Positions 21,801 through 34,389 of a DNA stretch of 64,000 bases are shown in pieces (the stretch's first letter is position 1; each line of letters begins with the position of its first letter). A program made the position numbers and the translations under genes. This stretch comes from Trichoplusia ni. Taxonomy: Eukaryota; Arthropoda; Insecta; Lepidoptera; Noctuidae. The DNA is taken from positions 11,656,001-11,720,000 of the forward strand of contig NC_039491.1 of NCBI RefSeq assembly GCF_003590095.1. Reading direction: 5' to 3'. The notes below the pieces were generated by a model, which searched no databases, was not told the origin of the DNA, and was given only the letters and a program-made list of their open reading frames with translations.

Positions 21801-24462
21801 GCCACGAAAATATGGGGCACTTCCGCTCTTTAGCAAGCAGCACTGCGAAACTGTCTCAGTCTGGCTAGAGTGTTTCCCAACTGGCAACAAAAGCCGACCA
21901 GTCAGAACTTTGTGCAGTTGTACTCAGTACAGTGCTCATTGTGATAAACTGACTGTACGGTTTGTAGAGCTCTCTAGTGAGGAATTAGTGTACTGTGTAA
22001 TAATTGGCGCCAGTACGCAGTACCGCGCTGGTTTTTTATCGCACATTATCTCCATGAAGTGAAATCGAAATTGTCTATGAAGTAAAGATGAGTGATTCGA
22101 TTAAAATTAATTTTACTGGAGCATTTATGATGAGATAAAAAAAAATTTCGTTCCAAAAATTAATTCCCGCTTTTTTGTCATCGGTTCACTTGTACAAGAC
22201 AAAATAAATTTGAAAGAATGGTCAAAAAGTAATTTAGTTACCTACGTAGTATTCTTATCAAGACGGACGGGGGACCGGTGAATTAGCGGAGGAGAGAGCG
22301 ACTCAGAGCGAGGATTTGCTAATTAGGACGGCAAGAGAGGAAATGAGTTATTTATAGATAGAAATTAAACGATTTCTTACCCTCTGCGTAGGATATCCTT
22401 TTTGGTGGCGCAGAGCGCGGTGAAGGCGTCCCGCAACACGCACACCTCGCGCTTCTTGCACACCAGCGAGCGACACAGAGAGTCTGCAAACAATACGCGT
22501 CTCCTTATTAAAATAAATTGTCTGTTGGTGCCTGGCTATCATTCTCAGAAGTCTCGATACTCACTGTGGGGGTCGTACACATACCGCCGAGGTCGGCGCG
22601 CGTGACCGACGCCTACTTCGGCCGCGCCACCATCCTGCCAAAAACAAACACTCTCTTATAACTTGTTGTATCCATGACGTTGCAGCGAGGACACGAGGCG
22701 AACTGTACAAACTGTGAATATTGCATTATCTAAGGGTAATAATTGTCATTATGTATACATAAGAGAGCAGGACCAACAGGAGTAGGTAAATAAAATAACT
22801 AATGAAATGGAAATTGGTTAAGCGCGATTCGAACTTGCGACACTACCATGAAATTGATGACTGTGCCAAATATTTATTATTCTCAAATCTAAATCAATCT
22901 AAATAATCGTGAAAGCGGTAACAGAAATACATCATACATTATGTTAAAATTTTAACTGTAGCTACCATGGTTCATGAGATACAATTCGGTTACAGGCAGA
23001 AGGACAGCTAGCGGGAAATTTGTAATAGTTGACCTACTCATAGAATTTTGTTGGTAAATATTGATAATACCTACTTCTTGTGCAATTTGATGTATTTAGA
23101 TATAGTCGTCTATTATTGGAGAAAGCTTAGGTTAGAACTGAGAGCACGGTCTCGCGAAAGCGAGCGATGGAAGCTAACGTGCTGCGTCAGCGGACGCCGA
23201 GCACCAGATTTACTCTATTGTAGGAAAAATGAAATTCCATGTTAATATTAATAAATAAAAGCTAGAAAACCCCATAATTACAATACAGAACGGTTTGGTT
23301 ATCTAAGACTTTGTGCACTTTGGGCTTTTACAGCAACGTCACGTCTGATAGCAAGCAACAGCCAACACAACGAGTGATGCACCTATTAGAACTCAGTAGG
23401 TGGCTGTAAGTATGGCTGACCGCGCATCAAACAGTATTACTTAAATACATACAAGTAGGGTGTGAGAGGAGAACTCTCTTTGGCTCTACTTAAAGCTTTC
23501 ATTTATCTGTCACTTACAGGTGGTAAAAACAAAACCTTCAAAAGCAATTGTAGACCCTGCCGGGCACAGCAAGTTTTGAGATTGGAGAGAAGAGCGCTTT
23601 TATTCGTTATTCAATTTCTTTGTTATTGCATTATTTTTATTTATATGACCATAATTTTTTTGAGTCCAAGCATATTAATCGTTCAAATTGCAGATTATTA
23701 CCTAGATCAGAACCTATAAGTAGCGCGAACAAGTAGACAAAAAGCCAGAGTATAATATCATAATTGCTTAACTTAAGTCTTCCTTATTCAGTTTGTAGAT
23801 TTAATTAGTTGCCCTTGACCTTAGTGTTTAATCCGGCCTAACGTGGTATATTACAGACAGGCGGGTATAGCATAAGTATCTACATTTATATGGAACCAAT
23901 CAATGCAAGTTTTAGTCAAATTGTATTTAAAGCTATGTTATAATATATACATAGCTTAGTATAAAGAATAGTAAAAAAGTAAAAAATATGGCCTGTTCGA
24001 GCCAGTTCATGACATTGCTGCCAACAGGAGTACATGCTTACCTCAACGATTGTAAAGTGAACATTTGTCAAAGATGACAAAGATATTGTTTAGCACACAC
24101 AGGTTAAAAAATCAATAACTAAGTAAGCAAAACGTCGCTTTTGTAACCAGAGTGCATTGAATGAGATAAGTTAGAGCGTGAGTATCCGAAGTACCATTTC
24201 AGTAAATAAGTACTTATTAAAATGTGCACAGTAATGAATAAGTGTGTTTAAAATAGTTTCAGACAAATGCATTGGTATTGGGTAGGGGCTCGCGGTCCGG
24301 ACTCGGAGGCTGCGACTGCAGCGAGCACGGGAGCGTAGTGCGGGCGGGGAAGTGTCTCACCGCGTCGTCGTCGAACTCAAAGTCCTGGTCGGTGCGGCGC
24401 GCCGCAGCCGCCGCCAGCGCCAGCAGCGCCGCCAGAGTCGCCGCCCTCACGAACGAGTGCAT
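18868..24462 (-). CDS. Cow: Testican/SPOCK proteoglycan, Carrier of Wingless homologue
   Basis: Ten coding exons chain without a frame break: 24462-24361, 22634-22565, 22483-22381, 21651-21490, 20730-20517, 19921-19843, 19746-19648, 19574-19476, 19403-19092 and 18956-18868, giving 442 aa, the usual testican length. Order of parts: signal peptide (about 1-21); a Cys-rich N-terminal unit (about 58-91, SLCRSLVCKKREVC); an acidic linker (about 120-145); a Kazal/follistatin-like domain (147-205, LCGSDNRTYSSLC, with an NRT glycosylation site); an extracellular Ca-binding domain (DKMANRLLDWFSVL, and EF-loop DTDGDGLLSAAN at 294-305); a thyroglobulin type-1 domain (353-412, six Cys, CWCV at 391-394); and an acidic tail with Ser435-Gly436 in acidic context, a likely glycosaminoglycan site. 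Testicans are secreted heparan/chondroitin sulfate proteoglycans. Drosophila Cow binds and carries Wingless. The seventh intron is very short (19404-19475). A donor-like GGAAG|GTAAGTG near 24600 hints at an upstream untranslated exon. Confidence 0.95.
21201..21231. repeat. Perfect 31-bp palindrome in a Cow intron
   Basis: ATAACTTAAAGCAAC is followed by one central C and then its exact reverse complement, giving 15-bp arms with no real loop. It lies in the intron between coding exons 4 and 5 of Cow. Such a structure is unlikely by chance at this length. A dimeric transcription-factor site or a recent inverted duplication are options. Confidence 0.85.
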
Positions 24463-25007
24463 CGCGCCAACACTCTCGCGCCACTGCCGCGCGGCCCGCC
24501 GCACCGGCCGCACTCCACCCGCTCGTCGCACGCCGCGCGCCTGCCACAGAGCCGGACCGCACCCGAACCCGACCCGAACTGCCTAACAACACTTACCTTC
24601 CAAAGTGACTAGGTATCCCTTATTTTGTGATCTTCAGCAACATTCAATCAGACAAACATAATTCTAAAATTTTACTGACACGACCGTATGTTACTGCCGA
24701 CACGTTTTGTAAAAGATATTTTTCGCACCGCGCGTTGATAGGTATTGGATGTTTGATGTAGGTATAGAATAGGATTCTATTCGAAGGCATTTTTAATGAC
24801 CTGCTTTTATCTTATCATGTAAGTACCTACGAATAAATTTTCTTACTACAGATAATAAAATATACAATAGATACTCTTTCGACCGTGATACATTAGGCAC
24901 TAGCTGTTTCTCGCTGGCTGGCTTTGCCCATCAGGATGTCGTTTATAGCTGCAAACACCTTATTTTATTTTAACGAAGTCGGATAGTCTATTGACGACTC
25001 CAAGCAC

Positions 25008-25084
25008 TGATCAGTCCAGCCATTTGGGAGGAAGGAGGTAACAGACATACACACACAAATGCTTTCGCATTTTTAATATTAATG
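25008..25084 (+). repeat. RTE-like non-LTR element 3' tail
   Basis: The strings GATCAGTCCAGCCATTTGGG, AACAGACATACACACACAAA and TTTCGCATTTTTAATATTAA match the recalled 3' end of moth RTE-type or related retroposons. The copy is short and 5'-truncated. Confidence 0.55.
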
Positions 25085-25219
25085 AGATGTGACCCACTAC
25101 AGTGCTTTAATCGGAAATAGTAGAGACAGACCTGGCCGGACAGTGAAAAATTGACTAAACTTGTAGATACCGTCCCTTTACTGAATATTCGCTAGCTTAA
25201 TACTTAGGCAGGTAATATA

Positions 25220-26300
25220 AATCGCGTCGCCTCTGTAGAGCGCGTGAGCTTTGTCGGGGCGCGGGTCGCGCGGCATCCGGCTCGAGTGCGTCTGGCTGGA
25301 GGGGGCCCTCCCTCCGCTCCGCCGCCCCGCGCCCCTCGCAGCTATACAGCCTTCGAGTCGCTCCCTCGCAGCTTCCTACTAGAACTAGCTCCTTCCTAAG
25401 AGCGACGGGCCCGGCTCTATAACTGTGTTCAAACCTATAAAATGTTTCTTATTTATAGCTTCCATTCTTTAAACAATAATAAAGATGTGAGCTGATACTG
25501 ATAGGTACAAAGTAAATAGTAAGTTAATATTGAACCAGTCGTTGCAGCGCGGCTCTACATACTAAGCTTCTGTCGATGATCATGACGTAGGTAAACCTAT
25601 TGTTATTTATCGTTGCCATGTTTTACTAGAACTTTTATTGTATTGCTAATAACAGGACAATGTTTTGATTGTTGTTTTATTGTTGAGCTACAATAACGAT
25701 GAGACTTCAGTACAAATATCCCAACTGATCAACCTTATAGCGATTCGAATAATTCTCCTCGCTGTGTTGTCCAAGATCTAGTAGTACGACACCTACACTG
25801 GCAACCCAATACGAATTGTGGCATAAATCTGTTTTTAAGAAACATTCGTTTCCTTCGTTTCTTATTAACGTTTAAAACAGGTATCGAACCCGTTACTCAC
25901 GTTATAAATGTGTAACCAGCGAGCGGCTTATCAGTATGGCACTCCTAGAAAACTTATCGTTGTAATATCGTATCAGGCGTATCTACGATTTAGGGGGTAT
26001 TATTAACCATTGCCTGTTACATGTTTCAGACAAATAGATTCGATTGATTCTGGTGTACAAGTTTCTCTACGTAAGATTAACGAGCTCAAACTCACACACA
26101 TCAAATTTTCAGTGTTCATGAACGGCCGCGAAGCCTTTAGAGGCGCCGGCGAGGCGGCGCGCGACGATCAATACCCCCTCCCCCTGCCCGTGGCCGCCGG
26201 CAGCTACTCGCGCGACCTACGCTGCGATTGCTCTGCAGATCGCAGAGCTGTGCCGATTCCGTATAACAGCCCCGTCAGATTACTCTTGGTCTTGTAACAT
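25220..26300. other. CpG-rich blocks upstream of Cow, possible 5' exons or promoter
   Basis: Two CpG-rich islands (about 25225-25410 and 26110-26235) stand in AT-rich DNA between Cow and the last exon of the pyrophosphatase gene. Neither yields a conserved ORF. Their position 5' of Cow makes them candidates for its promoter, 5' untranslated exons or enhancers. This is inference from composition and position only. Confidence 0.35.
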
Positions 26301-27318
26301 TAAATCCCTACAGGGTTTGTATGTACCCAGCGCTCATTAAAACTCAACAATTCACACAGAGATTAGGGAAATATCTATGACCCTTTCTACATAGTTATGG
26401 TGAATAATAGGATTTTATCATTTTTATCATCATTAATAAAAAAAAATGTCAGCCTTTATTAACCCACAGTTGGGCTGTTTTTTTATGTTGTCTGCCCATC
26501 TCGTTATTAGACAACCAGAACTTCACAGTCGTGTCTTGGCTTGGCCACAACTCGGTAACTAGTTAACGACTTACTCTGCTCCATGTTTTGGTTATATTTT
26601 AAGACAGACGGTTAACATTTAGTTACGTGCTATTTGCTTGCTTCGTCAATTCGTCGGACGTTCTTTAAAATGATCCGAATAAATTATGCCCATAACGTAT
26701 GGGAAGTTCAATCCATGTTCAGTTGGCCAGAAAACTCGATGTAAGAATTTCGTGTTACCTATATTTGACTTATGCACATAAGCCGGTGTATAGCTTGATG
26801 AAAAGTATGTATGTTTTTACTTTCCTTTAACAAAATTTCTAAATTTGCAACAATTGCTAGGTTTAAACGGCATTGGCACTAAGTAAAACCTCGACATGAC
26901 CTACAGAATACCTTTTTTATTGACATAGGTATGGACTGAACATTCCATTTTAAGTAGGCTTAGATTGCATTACTAAGAAAAGTTGTATAGTTTCGTAGAA
27001 ACAATATTATCTTAGGATTAAATAAGAACTAGGAAAGTAATTCACACATAATTGTCGATATCAAATTTAATCGAGCTTTAAATATACATTACACTTAGAA
27101 AGACATTTAAATACTTATAATATATAATATATATGGACAGCGTAATATCTATCTATCACTCGTACAAGCTGGGAGTCCGTAAATCAGTCGCTGGCGACGA
27201 GACGGTTCAACAAAAGTCAGTTAAAGAGCATGTAAGTCAGCTTGCACTATATTATACAACCCACGATCTCCGCGAGCTCGCAGCCCGCGCGGCAGGCGCA
27301 TCCGCGCGACCCGCCTGC

Positions 27319-30300
27319 TTACAGGTTGGAGATGAAGTGCCACTTGTCCACTGAAAATATACATCACGCTCAGAAATCATAGTACATCATAGTAATCACT
27401 ACAGCTGCAATATGCTGTTGCAGTTGCGATGTGCTTCAAAAGGAAGTGGTAGGTCCCTTGGCTCGTTGAAGGTTTCAACTCTCGTGTACGATTAATAAAC
27501 ACTGCTTGTCTGGTTTATCCATTCTGCGCACATAATATTGAATATATATATACTAAGTGTAACAAAAGCAACCCAAAGAAAAGAGATAATGTTATATATT
27601 GTGAGTTATTAATCGACAGTCAACAAGATCGTATAGGCAGTGAAAAATAAAAGCAAAAAGACGCAAGATGAAAACTGCGAGGCGTCTTTACTGTGAGACC
27701 CGCCCCTATTATTCTCTTCATAGCAGAACTTGTTTTGATCATACCCGCACTCTTACATAACTGTTTATAAGTATTAAGTAGATCATTAATTAGTTCGCTA
27801 GTTTTATTTTAAAACTATCTGTTACCTGCATCCCCGCCCGATACAAATATAAAATTATCGCACCGGAATATATAATCGGGACAAAAGCTCTCCGATGTGT
27901 ACATACACAGGTGTTATATTAAGTATATATAATCCAGGTTATAAAATATCTGTACACCAAATTTAGTCCAAATCCGGTCTGGTGTTTTTAAAGTGTAAGT
28001 TTGTATTATAGAAGTATGAAGGCGCTTACCGTGCGGCGGCAGCGGCTGCGGCAGCCCGCGCGGCGGCGCCTTGCTGAGCTCGGCGCTGGCCTCGGCGCGC
28101 TCCACGCGGCCCGGACTGCCCTCCGCCGACACGTTCATCCTGCACACACCCTGTACTGCACTGTCTGACACTCCTCGTCATTTCTTACACACGACACATA
28201 TACTTCAAAGATCTTACTTGTTGATGTCCGTCGCATCAGCCACCTCGCCGGCCACCAGCGAACGCCAGAACCCGTGCACTTCGTCGATAACCTTGTAGGC
28301 GAAATCGGCGTTCTTAGCTTCCCCGTCGAAGGCGAAGCGGTTGACGGGCTTGCCGTCGGGCACCTTGTAGAGGCGGAACCACTCGACGGTGGCGCGCAGC
28401 AGGCCGGGGAAGAGCGTCTCGACGTCCTGCACGTCGTTGAGCTTGGCAGCGTTGGGGTCGCGCGCGTCCACGGCCAGCAGCTTCCAGTCCGTCTCACCCT
28501 CGTCGATGAGCGCCAGCGTGCCGAGGATCTTGACGGGGTAAACGTCGCCGCGCGCGGCCACGCGCTCGCCGATCTCGATGACGTCGATGGGGTCGTTGTC
28601 GCCGCGCGCCTGCGTGCCGGGGTCCACGTGGTGCGGGTTCTCCCACGTCTGCGGCAGCGCGCCGTAGTTCCAGATGTAGCCGCGGTGGGGGAACACGTTG
28701 CTCACGAAGCGCAGCGCGCCCTTCTTCACGTCCTGCTTGATTGGGTTGAGCGGCTCGCTTAGGCTGATCTCCATCTTTGCGTTAGTCCAGCGTGGTACTT
28801 CCACCACCATGTTCACGAGCCGCTTGGACTTGTCTGCCCACAGCGGGATGTCGTGCAGTGGGGAGATGGGGCCGCTCTCATCCTCTACACAAATTAAATA
28901 CATTAGCCGCATACAACTACATGTACACTTAGACTCAACTTCAACTATAAATAAGTAAACAATGGTTTGAGATAACAATTCATATAAAGCATTCCATTAC
29001 CAATCAAATAATCTTGATTCTTGATTTGAATAATACTTTGCCAGCTGAATAAAATAATGTTCAATAAAATTGTATGTATGTTATTGTTATGTCTCAATTT
29101 TCACTTTTAAAACTAAGGGGCAAAGAAGTGCCTCAATGTGGATAACCAAGTACACTTACATTTCAATAATCACATTATAAATTATAAATGTTTATTTTTT
29201 ACAGTAAATAAGTTAGTACAGATCTACTCATGATCAAATTGTTCATTGGAAGGTTCAATTACATAAATAGGTATTTTCATGATTGCCTGACCAGCTTAGG
29301 CCTGAATGCCCTCCTAGGGCCTCCGCAAAGCCTTTTTATCATGACAATGTTCAATGTGCTAATGTGGTTAAATACCAAATAGAGCCATAATGATAAATAA
29401 AGTTTTAATGTTTCATTAATTTCAGTAACACCGGCACTCAATATTATGGCATCAGTATAACATTGTTTGCATCTGGAATGGTAGGTATGTTTTATGTTTT
29501 CACAAGTCAGATTTCATTTGAGGCTACTTGAAATGGATAGGCAACTATCATGTAGGGAAATAATGGCAATTATAATCTAGACAATGAGTGCACTCCATTG
29601 TTAGATAATGCCATTATAATTATTAGACTTCAATCTATCTATACTAATATACAAAGCTGAAGAGTTTGTTTGTTTGAACGCGGTAATCTCAGGAACTACA
29701 ACTCAGGAACAGGACTCAGGTCCAAATTTAAAAATTCTTTTTGTGTTGAAGAGACCATTCATTGAGGAAGGCTTCCTTGGCTTCCTTAGGCTTTAAACCA
29801 CCACGCTGCGACTAATAGGAGCAAAGATAGGTACAATTGAAAATGTGAAAAAAACAGGGCAGGTATAAATCATAACTTATATCTTCTACCCATGGAAACG
29901 AAGTCGCTGGTAACAGCTAGTAAAAATATATTCTGTTTAGTCAATAACAATGAGTGACACAAATTGAAAAAACATTTTAATTAACACAAAGATACTGATA
30001 CCCACAATGAGTTAGGTAGATTGTAATGCCACTGATAAGCATTTTGTTTCTTCTGATAATCAGATTATGGATTTACATAACTTTTGACTCATTTTGTTCT
30101 ACCAAAGTATTGAACAGGAAAGGTGGCTCAAATTATTCAACTTCTTAATATTTCAAGGCTTCTTAACATTCACTTATTCACACTAAACAATTAACAAGAC
30201 GCGGAACTACTTAAACTATTCTATTAATTAACGTTGAATATGAAATTCCAAGGTCATAGGTTATGAAGGGGAGATATCATTTTACAGATGCCTTATCATG

Positions 30301-30678
30301 ACGTGTTATTATCAGTGTACTGGTTATCAAGATGACAGATAAGTTCAAAGTCCGACTTATAGAATTGCTATTAAGTATTAAAATTACGAATAACAAGGGG
30401 CTAGTCCATGGCATGTGTCGAGCTGAAGTGGCGAACCGCTAGACCAGCTTGGTTCAATAGACGTACTTACTGAAATATACTCGGTAATCGGGGGCGTAAG
30501 CGGATCCTCTCTCTTCTGCAATGTACATTTTGACCTCACTACGAGACTTGGTTGCCGTATTCGATACACTGGTAGCACGATTTCGCGCACGACTGACACT
30601 GCCTAGCAAACACGTTCTTCTAAATGTCGATAAACAAACCGGAACCGACACAGCCGCTATGCAACGTGTTAATGACAT
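27319..30678 (-). CDS. Nurf-38: Inorganic pyrophosphatase (family I), NURF-38 orthologue
   Basis: Four coding exons: 30678-30471, 28884-28218, 28139-28030 and 27350-27319, 338 aa. The enzyme hydrolyses PPi to two phosphates with Mg2+, pulling biosynthetic reactions forward; in Drosophila the same protein is also a NURF chromatin-remodelling subunit. The active-site motif DNDPIDV is intact (Asp165, Asp167, Asp170), as are Asp197 and Asp202 in DEGETDWK, with the spacing of the yeast enzyme. Other family blocks are RVYF-KDESGPISPLHDIPL, VVEVPRWTNAKMEIS, PIKQDVKKG, GYIWNYGALPQTWENP, FPGLLRATVEWF and the final VDKWHFISNL, encoded by a 32-nt last exon whose frame closes exactly. The first about 50 residues are Arg/Ser-rich, free of acidic residues until the end, and look like a mitochondrial targeting sequence. 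Met51 (AAAATGT context) could start a cytosolic/nuclear form. Donors are A|GTAAGT, AA|GTAAGA and G|GTAAGC. Confidence 0.96.
29633..29921 (+). mobile_element. Non-autonomous Helitron-like element (moth type)
   Basis: It starts with ATCTATACTAATATACAAAG, continues with GAAGAGTTTGTTTGTTTGAA, CTCAGGAACTAC and CATTCATTGAGGAAGGCT, and ends GTCGCTGGTAACAGCTAGT. The CTAGT terminus (29917-29921) and AT-flanked insertion fit the Helitron-like repeats widespread in moths. It lies in the large first intron of the pyrophosphatase gene. Confidence 0.7.
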
Positions 30679-30862
30679 TTTTCACTTTTTGACATTGACA
30701 TTTGACGTCTGCGGTCTGCGACCAGCCAACACGACAGATTAAATATGTGTTCTAAAAAGTTTTTTTATCTTTATGCAGTAATTTTCGAGATGATACCATG
30801 TAAAAAAAACCCAGGTTAAAAATATAATGTGACAAGAGAAATGGTAATATTTATTAAAAAAA

Positions 30863-31975
30863 CTAGCGACCCACCCCGGATTCGCACGGGTGGAAATTTA
30901 TTTTTTAAGCTCTCTAAAGAAAGAAATTGTTTTGTATGTATAATATAATATANNNNNNNNNNNNNNNNNNNNNNNNNNNNNNNNNNNNNNNNNNNNNNNN
31001 NNNNNNNNNNNNNNNNNNNNNNNNNNNNNNNNNNNNNNNNNNNNNNNNNNNNNNNNNNNNNNNNNNNNNNNNNNNNNNNNNNNNNNNNNNNNNNNNNNNN
31101 NNNNNNNNNNNNNNNNNNNNNNNNNNNNNNNNNNNNNNNNNNNNNNNNNNNNNNNNNNNNNNNNNNNNNNNNNNNNNNNNNNNNNNNNNNNNNNNNNNNN
31201 NNNNNNNNNNNNNNNNNNNNNNNNNNNNNNNNNNNNNNNNNNNNNNNNNNNNNNNNNNNNNNNNNNNNNNNNNNNNNNNNNNNNNNNNNNNNNNNNNNNN
31301 NNNNNNNNNNNNNNNNNNNNNNNNNNNNNNNNNNNNNNNNNNNNNNNNNNNNNNNNNNNNNNNNNNNNNNNNNNNNNNNNNNNNNNNNNNNNNNNNNNNN
31401 NNNNNNNNNNNNNNNNNNNNNNNNNNNNNNNNNNNNNNNNNNNNNNNNNNNNNNNNNNNNNNNNNNNNNNNNNNNNNNNNNNNNNNNNNNNNNNNNNNNN
31501 NNNNNNNNNNNNNNNNNNNNNNNNNNNNNNNNNNNNNNNNNNNNNNNNNNNNNNNNNNNNNNNNNNNNNNNNNNNNNNNNNNNNNNNNNNNNNNNNNNNN
31601 NNNNNNNNNNNNNNNNNNNNNNNNNNNNNNNNNNNNNNNNNNNNNNNNNNNNNNNNNNNNNNNNNNNNNNNNNNNNNNNNNNNNNNNNNNNNNNNNNNNN
31701 NNNNNNNNNNNNNNNNNNNNNNNNNNNNNNNNNNNNNNNNNNNNNNNNNNNNNNNNNNNNNNNNNNNNNNNNNNNNNNNNNNNNNNNNNNNNNNNNNNNN
31801 NNNNNNNNNNNNNNNNNNNNNNNNNNNNNNNNNNNNNNNNNNNNNNNNNNNNNNNNNNNNNNNNNNNNNNNNNNNNNNNNNNNNNNNNNNNNNNNNNNNN
31901 NNNNNNNNNNNNNNNNNNNNNNNNNNNNNNNNNNNNNNNNNNNNNNNNNNNNACAAACAAACTAATCTTTATTCT
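30863..31975 (-). mobile_element. Helitron-like repeat interrupted by the assembly gap
   Basis: ACTAGCGACCCACCCCGGAT followed by TCGCACGGGTGG is the reverse complement of a common moth Helitron-like 3' end. The sequence after the gap begins ACAAACAAACTAATC, resembling the other end of such elements in this orientation. The gap therefore probably falls inside one repeat copy, which explains the assembly break. Confidence 0.45.
30953..31952. other. Assembly gap, 1000 N
   Basis: Exactly 1000 undetermined bases, a fixed-size scaffold gap; the real length is unknown. ORFs running through it are artefacts. Confidence 0.99.
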
Positions 31976-33699
31976 GGCCGGTTGAAGGAGAAAAATGAAA
32001 CATAATGATTGATGAATGATTTGCAGTACCTTCTAACAATTAGCATTATTTCTAACTTAGAACAAAGCATCAACCTATCGTTTAAGGTCCTACTAGCAAC
32101 ATTCATATTCTACCACTCAATTCGAACTGTCGAATTCGTCCGGAAATTCGCGATTGGCCATCCAACATACATATCAATGTGATCGCTCACATTATTATTT
32201 CGTCGCCCATCGGCGCGTTTCCTGGGCCGTCGCGCCGACATTCACCCGTCATTTCGAACCCTCCTCAATCCACGGTGCGCAAATTGAATGTGATCCGTAA
32301 CAGGTTTACTAGATCGTTTGTCTCTGTATTGACGGTTGCTTTATATTTTTCATTCGTCAATGTTAATGGGATTATACAAGGGTGGACAATTGGACATAAA
32401 ACAAATAAGTAGTCATGTTATGCTTTACTTCAACTCGTTGGCGTAATTTGTCCGTTAGCACAAGCAGCACACATCTTCTTATATAACTAAAAAAATAAAG
32501 TAGTTTTAGTATTCCAGAATAAAAGGTTAAATCTTGAATTTATTAAAAAAATGGTGTTATTTTATCAATTTTTATTCACAAAATCTCAATATTTATTTTT
32601 ATAAATGTTAAGTTGGCAATAAAAAATCATTTTAAGTAATTTATAAGGCGAAGTATCCGTGATTTAACGAGTTTTGGTTCCTAAGGTATCTGATTCAGTA
32701 ACGAGAAATAAGTCACACGAATTCTCAAACTACGTACTCAAGTGCAAAGAGTACGAAGTTTTAATTAACTATAGTTGTTTCTAGACAGGTACGTTTCATT
32801 AGCGTACTCCTATCTACAGTATACTAGTCCCGCAACACCAAAAGCGTGAATACGGAATAACAAAATCTAACCGTCAAATTTCCTCGTCCCGTAATAAGCT
32901 TTGAAGTGCTTTCTTTTCACCGCAGACTTTGATTTTGTATTTTTTTCCAAGTTCTCCAACACTTAAAGACCCTTTGCCCCGCTATAGATTCAATGGTTCC
33001 ATCAGATAGGATCTAAATTACTGTGGCTGTATACATTTGAGATTAAAAGGGTGTCTGGAGCCGGAAGCAATTCATAGGTAAGCACGTTGATGGAAAGCCT
33101 TTTACATATAGACATAACTGGGTGTGCCTGGTAACTGAATATCACAACAACTCTTACAAAACATTTCTCATTTTTTTCAATGTAAGTAATCAAAAAGTTT
33201 TAAATTCACAAGTAAACTGAAAATAGAACGTTTCCGTGTTTAAAAAAACATTAAACCAACCTCAAAAGTTTTCTTGAATGTTTAAAGACGTCTTTCACTA
33301 CATAAATTAATAAAGTTTTAAAAGTAACTTAGTGGACTGTGTGTTGTTTGGTATAATTGCTTCGAGTAGTCGCAGTTACCAGTTCAAGGAGGCATGAGAA
33401 GTTGAAGGCGAACAACTTGGAGGACCGCCGGGAAGGAGACTTATTACTGTCAAACGTGTGGGATGGGGCGCCACTGTAAGTGGGGAATGGGGTGTTTTTT
33501 ATAAAATGTTAATGTTGCAGTTGAAAATATTATATTTTTTACAATGTTTTTAATCTGTAATGTAAACGAATTAATTCCGTTTCGTGTGGAAACAGAATTC
33601 TTGACACTACTAATAAGCAATGTATTTTTTCAGATGATGCTATTTCCTTGTAATAGTTTAGTAATTTGAGTTGTGAAAAACGACAATCAAAAATTTTTA

Positions 33700-33885
33700 T
33701 ATGTTATAAATCCAACTAATATTTGTATGTATGGATGTTTGTTCTTCTATCCTAAAACGAGATAGTTTATAACCAAGATTAACAGATAGGATAGCTTTGA
33801 TACCGATTTTATGTTCACGTGGGATCGTTTTCAATTTGTAGCGGGCGGGTCCGCGGGACAAAGATATATTATATAACACAAAAAA
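33700..33885 (+). repeat. RTE/Helitron-like repeat fragment
   Basis: The strings TTGTATGTATGGATGTTTGT, GTGGGATCG and GCGGGCGGGTCCGCGGGACA are characteristic of a common moth repeat whose consensus I recall as ...ATGTATGTTTGTTAC...GGGCGGGTCCGCGGG. The copy is diverged. Confidence 0.5.
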
Positions 33886-34389
33886 TGCTTCACATCCCAA
33901 CAAACACATGTAAATAATACCCGTTTGAAAAAAACCTTCCACTCCGAAAAAAAAAATGGAATAAGAGAAACAAAATATAAAACAGTTGTTTTGATAAAAC
34001 AGCTTTAATCGTAACCTGTATCAATTAAGATAATAATTGATTCCGCTTGAACAGGGACCAAACCTTTATTACTGTCAAACATACAAGTTCGCGTTGAGAC
34101 GTAGCTCGCTTACTGACGCTGCTGAATTTAGATAGCATTATCGTCTGCCCGCATTTCAGTTATGGCTTTATGCATGTAAACTATCTAAGAAACTTTCTGA
34201 GATGTTTGAATGCATAAATTTATGTTATATTTTGTAGGCTTAGGAGGGAAACTGCAATTGCAATAATTAATGAATGTGGTTTGGCGCCAAACAGACGGCA
34301 AAAAGGAGTTTTCTTCATCTGAAAAATCGAGTTGAGTAGTTTATTACCATGGAGTTGTAATAGGAGGTCCTTATTGTTCTTGAGGTAGC

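Noticed and set aside
28274..28762. 162-codon plus-strand ORF
   Set aside because: It is antisense to the pyrophosphatase catalytic exon, which holds the conserved active site.
30898..31985. About 350-codon ORFs
   Set aside because: They run through the 1000-N assembly gap and consist almost entirely of undetermined residues.
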